A program made the position numbers and the translations under genes. Positions 4,203 through 6,737 of a stretch of 6,737 nucleotides of DNA are shown here, piece after piece (the stretch's first letter is position 1; each line of letters opens with the position of its first letter). The stretch covers positions 1 to 6,737 of the forward strand of contig JAEYTM010000217.1 of NCBI GenBank assembly GCA_023434015.1, read 5' to 3'. The notes under the pieces were generated by a model, which worked only from the letters and a program-made list of their open reading frames with translations, was not told the DNA's origin and did not search any database. The DNA is from Pseudomonadota bacterium. GTDB taxonomy: Bacteria > Pseudomonadota > Alphaproteobacteria > Caulobacterales > Caulobacteraceae.

Positions 4203-6737
4203 TCAGGCGCGGACGATGGCGTCATAAGCCTTGCGGGCCGAGACCCGGGCGGTCTCCAGCCGGGTGCGCAGCGAGCGGAAGTCCCGGGCGCCGCCGGCGC
4301 GGGCCAGCAAGGCGCGAAAGGCCTTCGGCTCGCTGGCCGGGTCGGGATCGTCGTCCAGCGCGACCTTGAGCAGCTGGGTGAGATCCTGCTGCAGCCGCCA
4401 GGCCTGCTCGAGATCGGCCAGGGGTTTGACGGGCGCCAGACCCTGGTCGCGGAACGCCGCCAGCGCGTCGGCCGTGTTGGCATGCAGCGGTCCGCCATCG
4501 GCGGCATGGACCAGCTGCAGGAACTGGGCGGCGAACTCGATGTCCACCAGCCCGCCGGGCGTCAGCTTGAGATCCCACGGCCCCTTGGGCGGCCGTTCGC
4601 GTTCGAGCAGGTCGCGCATGTCGCGCACCGCCCGGGCGGTCTCGGCGCGGTCGCGGGGACGACGCTGGGCCGTCTCGATGGCCTCGGCGGCGTCCGCGGC
4701 GAAGGCCTCGGAGGAGGCCCACACCACCCGCGCCCGCGTGAGGGCCAGGAACTCCCAGGTCTCCGCCTCGCCGAGATAGTAGCTGTCGAAGGCCGTGAAG
4801 CTGACCGCAACCGGCCCCTTGGTGCCCGAGGGCCGCAGCTGCATGTCCACCTCGTAGAGGCCCCCTTCGGCCGTCTGGGTGGAAAGGGCCGCAATCAGCC
4901 GCTGGGTGAACCGGCCGTAGAAGGTTTCCGCCCCCCAGGACTTTACCGCCGACATGGCCGCCGGGTCGGCGCGGTAGAGTGTCATCAGGTCGAGGTCGGA
5001 GCCGGCGCTCATCTCACGAGAGCCGGCCTTCCCGAGCGCCACCACCGCGACTTCGCCCTCGAATTCGCCGCCGAGGCGGACGGCTTCGGCCAGGGCGGCG
5101 GGGGCCAGGGCGTCGATGCAGATGTCGGCGAGATCGGCGAAGGCGCGACCGGCCGTCGCCGCCGTCGCGCTGCCGCTCATCACCTGGACGCCGATACGGA
5201 AAGCCTGCTCGCGATGGACCCGCCGGACCGCGTCCATCGTCTCCTCGAACCCGTCCGCCCGCGCCAGCGCCAGCGCCATCACAGCGCGATCCTCGGCGAC
5301 GTCGATCCGCTCGAAAAAGGCGTGGTCGAGCATGGCGTCCAGCGCCGCCGGCCTCCGGGCCAGGGTGGTCGCGAGCCGGGGCGCGAAGGCCATGACCTGC
5401 ACCACCAGTTCGAACAGCCGCGGCTGGGCCAGGAAAAGCGACTGAAGCTGCACCCCCGACGAAAGCCGGGCGAAGAAGTCGGAAAACCGGTTGAAGGCGT
5501 CGTCCGGCGCGCCGCTGGCCTGGGCGGCGTCGAGCAGCCGCGGGGCCAGGCGGGTGAACAGCTCCCGGCCGCGCTCCGTCCGCGTCGCCGGGATGTTGCC
5601 GTGGTGCCAGCTGCGGATGGTCCGCGACACCCGGGCAGGGTTGGAGAAGCCCATGCGGGTCAGGGTCGCCAGGGTTTCCGGGTCGTCGTCGACCCCCGTG
5701 AACACCAGGCTGCCGAACCGCGAGGACAGCGACTCGGCCTCCGGGAAGAGTTCGCCGTAGCGCGCGTTGACGGTCTTCAGCGTGCGGGTGATCGCCGCGT
5801 CGAAGCTGCGCAGCCGCTCATAGCCCGCCAGGGCCGCCACCCGGCGGCGCTCGTTGTCGGACTCCGGCAGCTTGTGGGTCTGCTCGTCGGCCAGCATCTG
5901 GATGCGGTGTTCGATCGCCCGCAGTACGCGATAGGCGTCGGCGAGCTCGCGCGCGGCATCCGCCTCGACGTGGCCGGCGTCGACCAGGGCCTGCAGGGCG
6001 TCGAGGGTTCGCGGGCTGCGCAGATCCGGGTTGCGGCCCCCGAGGATCAGCTGCTGGGTCTGGACGTAGAACTCGATCTCGCGGATGCCGCCGCGGCCGA
6101 GCTTCAGGTCGACGCCCTTGGCCGAGACGCGGTCGTCGACCTTGTGGGCGTGGATCTGCCGCTTGATCGAATGAATGTCGGCGATGGCGGCGAAATCGAG
6201 GTTCTTGCGCCAGACGAAAGGCGCCAGCTCGGCCAGGAACGACCGGGCGGCGGCCGCATCGCCGGCGCAGGTCCGCGCCTTGATGAAGGCCGCCCGCTCC
6301 CAGTTCTGGCCGACGCTCTCGTAGTAGTCGAGCGCCGCGGCCAGCGGCACGGCGTGGGGGGTCGAGGAGGGATCCGGCCGCAGCCGCAGGTCGATACGGA
6401 AGACGTAGCCCTCGGCGGTGCGCGCCTGCATCAGGTCGGCGACCCGCTGGGTCAGACGCACGGCGAAGGCCTGCGGCTCGACCCCATCCGCCAGCGGCAT
6501 CCGTTCGGGATCGAAGAAGATCGAGACGTCGATGTCGCTGGAGTAGTTCAGCTCGAAAGCGCCCTGCTTGCCCATGGCGATGCAGAACCAGCCCGGAACC
6601 GGCCCCTCCTCGCCCTCGCCCAGACGGGTCAGCTGGCCGGCGTCCAGCTCCACCCTGGCCGCGACGGCGAGGGCCGAGGCCACGGCGGCGTCGGCGAAGC
6701 GGGTCAGGGCCCCGGTCACGGCGTCCAGGTCCCAGAC
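4203..6737 (-). CDS. glnE: Bifunctional glutamine synthetase adenylyltransferase/adenylyl-removing enzyme, 5' truncated by window edge
   Basis: GlnE adds AMP to glutamine synthetase to switch it off when nitrogen is plentiful and removes it by phosphorolysis when nitrogen is scarce, under PII and glutamine control. 844 residues are visible. The frame runs off the right edge; the GTG at 6719 is preceded by in-frame VWDLDA and is internal. The family is about 950-1000 residues, so roughly 100-150 N-terminal residues are missing. Counting from 6719, the adenylyl-removing half has the nucleotidyltransferase motif GKQGAFELNYSSDID (Asp62, Asp64), LRLRPDPSSTP (111-121), GQNWERAAFIKAR and GRGGIREIEF (208-217). 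The adenylylating half has GKAGSREMSAGSDLD (Asp575, Asp577; codons at 4989-4997), MQLRPSGTKGPVAVSF and GGLVDIEFAAQFLQL (from about 722). Both active-site Asp pairs are intact, so both activities are expected. It ends IVRA at TGA 4205-4203. The downstream sigma gene is on the same strand but 213 bp away and has no evident functional link. Confidence 0.97.
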   Translation of the reverse strand, partial: VWDLDAVTGALTRFADAAVASALAVAARVELDAGQLTRLGEGEEGPVPGWFCIAMGKQGAFELNYSSDIDVSIFFDPERMPLADGVEPQAFAVRLTQRVADLMQARTAEGYVFRIDLRLRPDPSSTPHAVPLAAALDYYESVGQNWERAAFIKARTCAGDAAAARSFLAELAPFVWRKNLDFAAIADIHSIKRQIHAHKVDDRVSAKGVDLKLGRGGIREIEFYVQTQQLILGGRNPDLRSPRTLDALQALVDAGHVEADAARELADAYRVLRAIEHRIQMLADEQTHKLPESDNERRRVAALAGYERLRSFDAAITRTLKTVNARYGELFPEAESLSSRFGSLVFTGVDDDPETLATLTRMGFSNPARVSRTIRSWHHGNIPATRTERGRELFTRLAPRLLDAAQASGAPDDAFNRFSDFFARLSSGVQLQSLFLAQPRLFELVVQVMAFAPRLATTLARRPAALDAMLDHAFFERIDVAEDRAVMALALARADGFEETMDAVRRVHREQAFRIGVQVMSGSATAATAGRAFADLADICIDALAPAALAEAVRLGGEFEGEVAVVALGKAGSREMSAGSDLDLMTLYRADPAAMSAVKSWGAETFYGRFTQRLIAALSTQTAEGGLYEVDMQLRPSGTKGPVAVSFTAFDSYYLGEAETWEFLALTRARVVWASSEAFAADAAEAIETAQRRPRDRAETARAVRDMRDLLERERPPKGPWDLKLTPGGLVDIEFAAQFLQLVHAADGGPLHANTADALAAFRDQGLAPVKPLADLEQAWRLQQDLTQLLKVALDDDPDPASEPKAFRALLARAGGARDFRSLRTRLETARVSARKAYDAIVRA

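Noticed and set aside
4979..5395. 138-codon plus-strand frame opposite glnE
   Set aside because: Antisense shadow of the catalytic second half of glnE, with an Arg/Pro/Ser-rich product.
1..6737. Mobile elements, CRISPR arrays, tRNA or rRNA genes
   Set aside because: No transposase or integrase motifs, no regular repeat-spacer pattern, and no tRNA-like or rRNA-like sequence were recognised by reading; a covariance-model scan was not possible here.

Overview
The window is very GC-rich, with genes packed end to end and a strong preference for G or C at third codon positions. Gene content and protein style point to an alphaproteobacterium of the order Caulobacterales, something like Phenylobacterium or Caulobacter. 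This placement is inferred from the sequence alone. All of it reads as chromosomal: I see no mobile element, tRNA, rRNA or CRISPR array.

Layout. Two genes lie on the plus strand: the 3' end of pepN (aminopeptidase N, cut by the left edge), then a membrane-bound PAS sensor histidine kinase with a DivJ/PleC-like phosphorylation domain. Four genes lie on the minus strand and converge on the kinase. Read in their own direction they are glnE (cut by the right edge), a gap of about 210 bp, an ECF sigma factor, a small single-pass membrane protein that is probably its anti-sigma factor, and a periplasmic heavy-metal-sensor family protein.

How they work together. GlnE is the bifunctional adenylyltransferase/adenylyl-removing enzyme that tunes glutamine synthetase, and PepN is a housekeeping peptidase. 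Neither has an obvious link to its neighbours. The interesting unit is the sigma, anti-sigma and periplasmic-sensor cluster at 2496-3989. The three genes abut or overlap by single bases, so they are almost certainly co-transcribed and translationally coupled. The component types match the CnrH/CnrY/CnrX envelope-signalling logic. Here, however, no efflux or resistance genes are in view, the presumed anti-sigma factor has no zinc motif, and the sensor has no cysteine and only one histidine, so its signal may not be a metal.

Other points: the sensor gene and the histidine kinase gene overlap by 78 bp at their 3' ends on opposite strands, with a stem-loop at the kinase stop codon. Several starts appear to be TTG or GTG, chosen here from Shine-Dalgarno spacing and codon bias.
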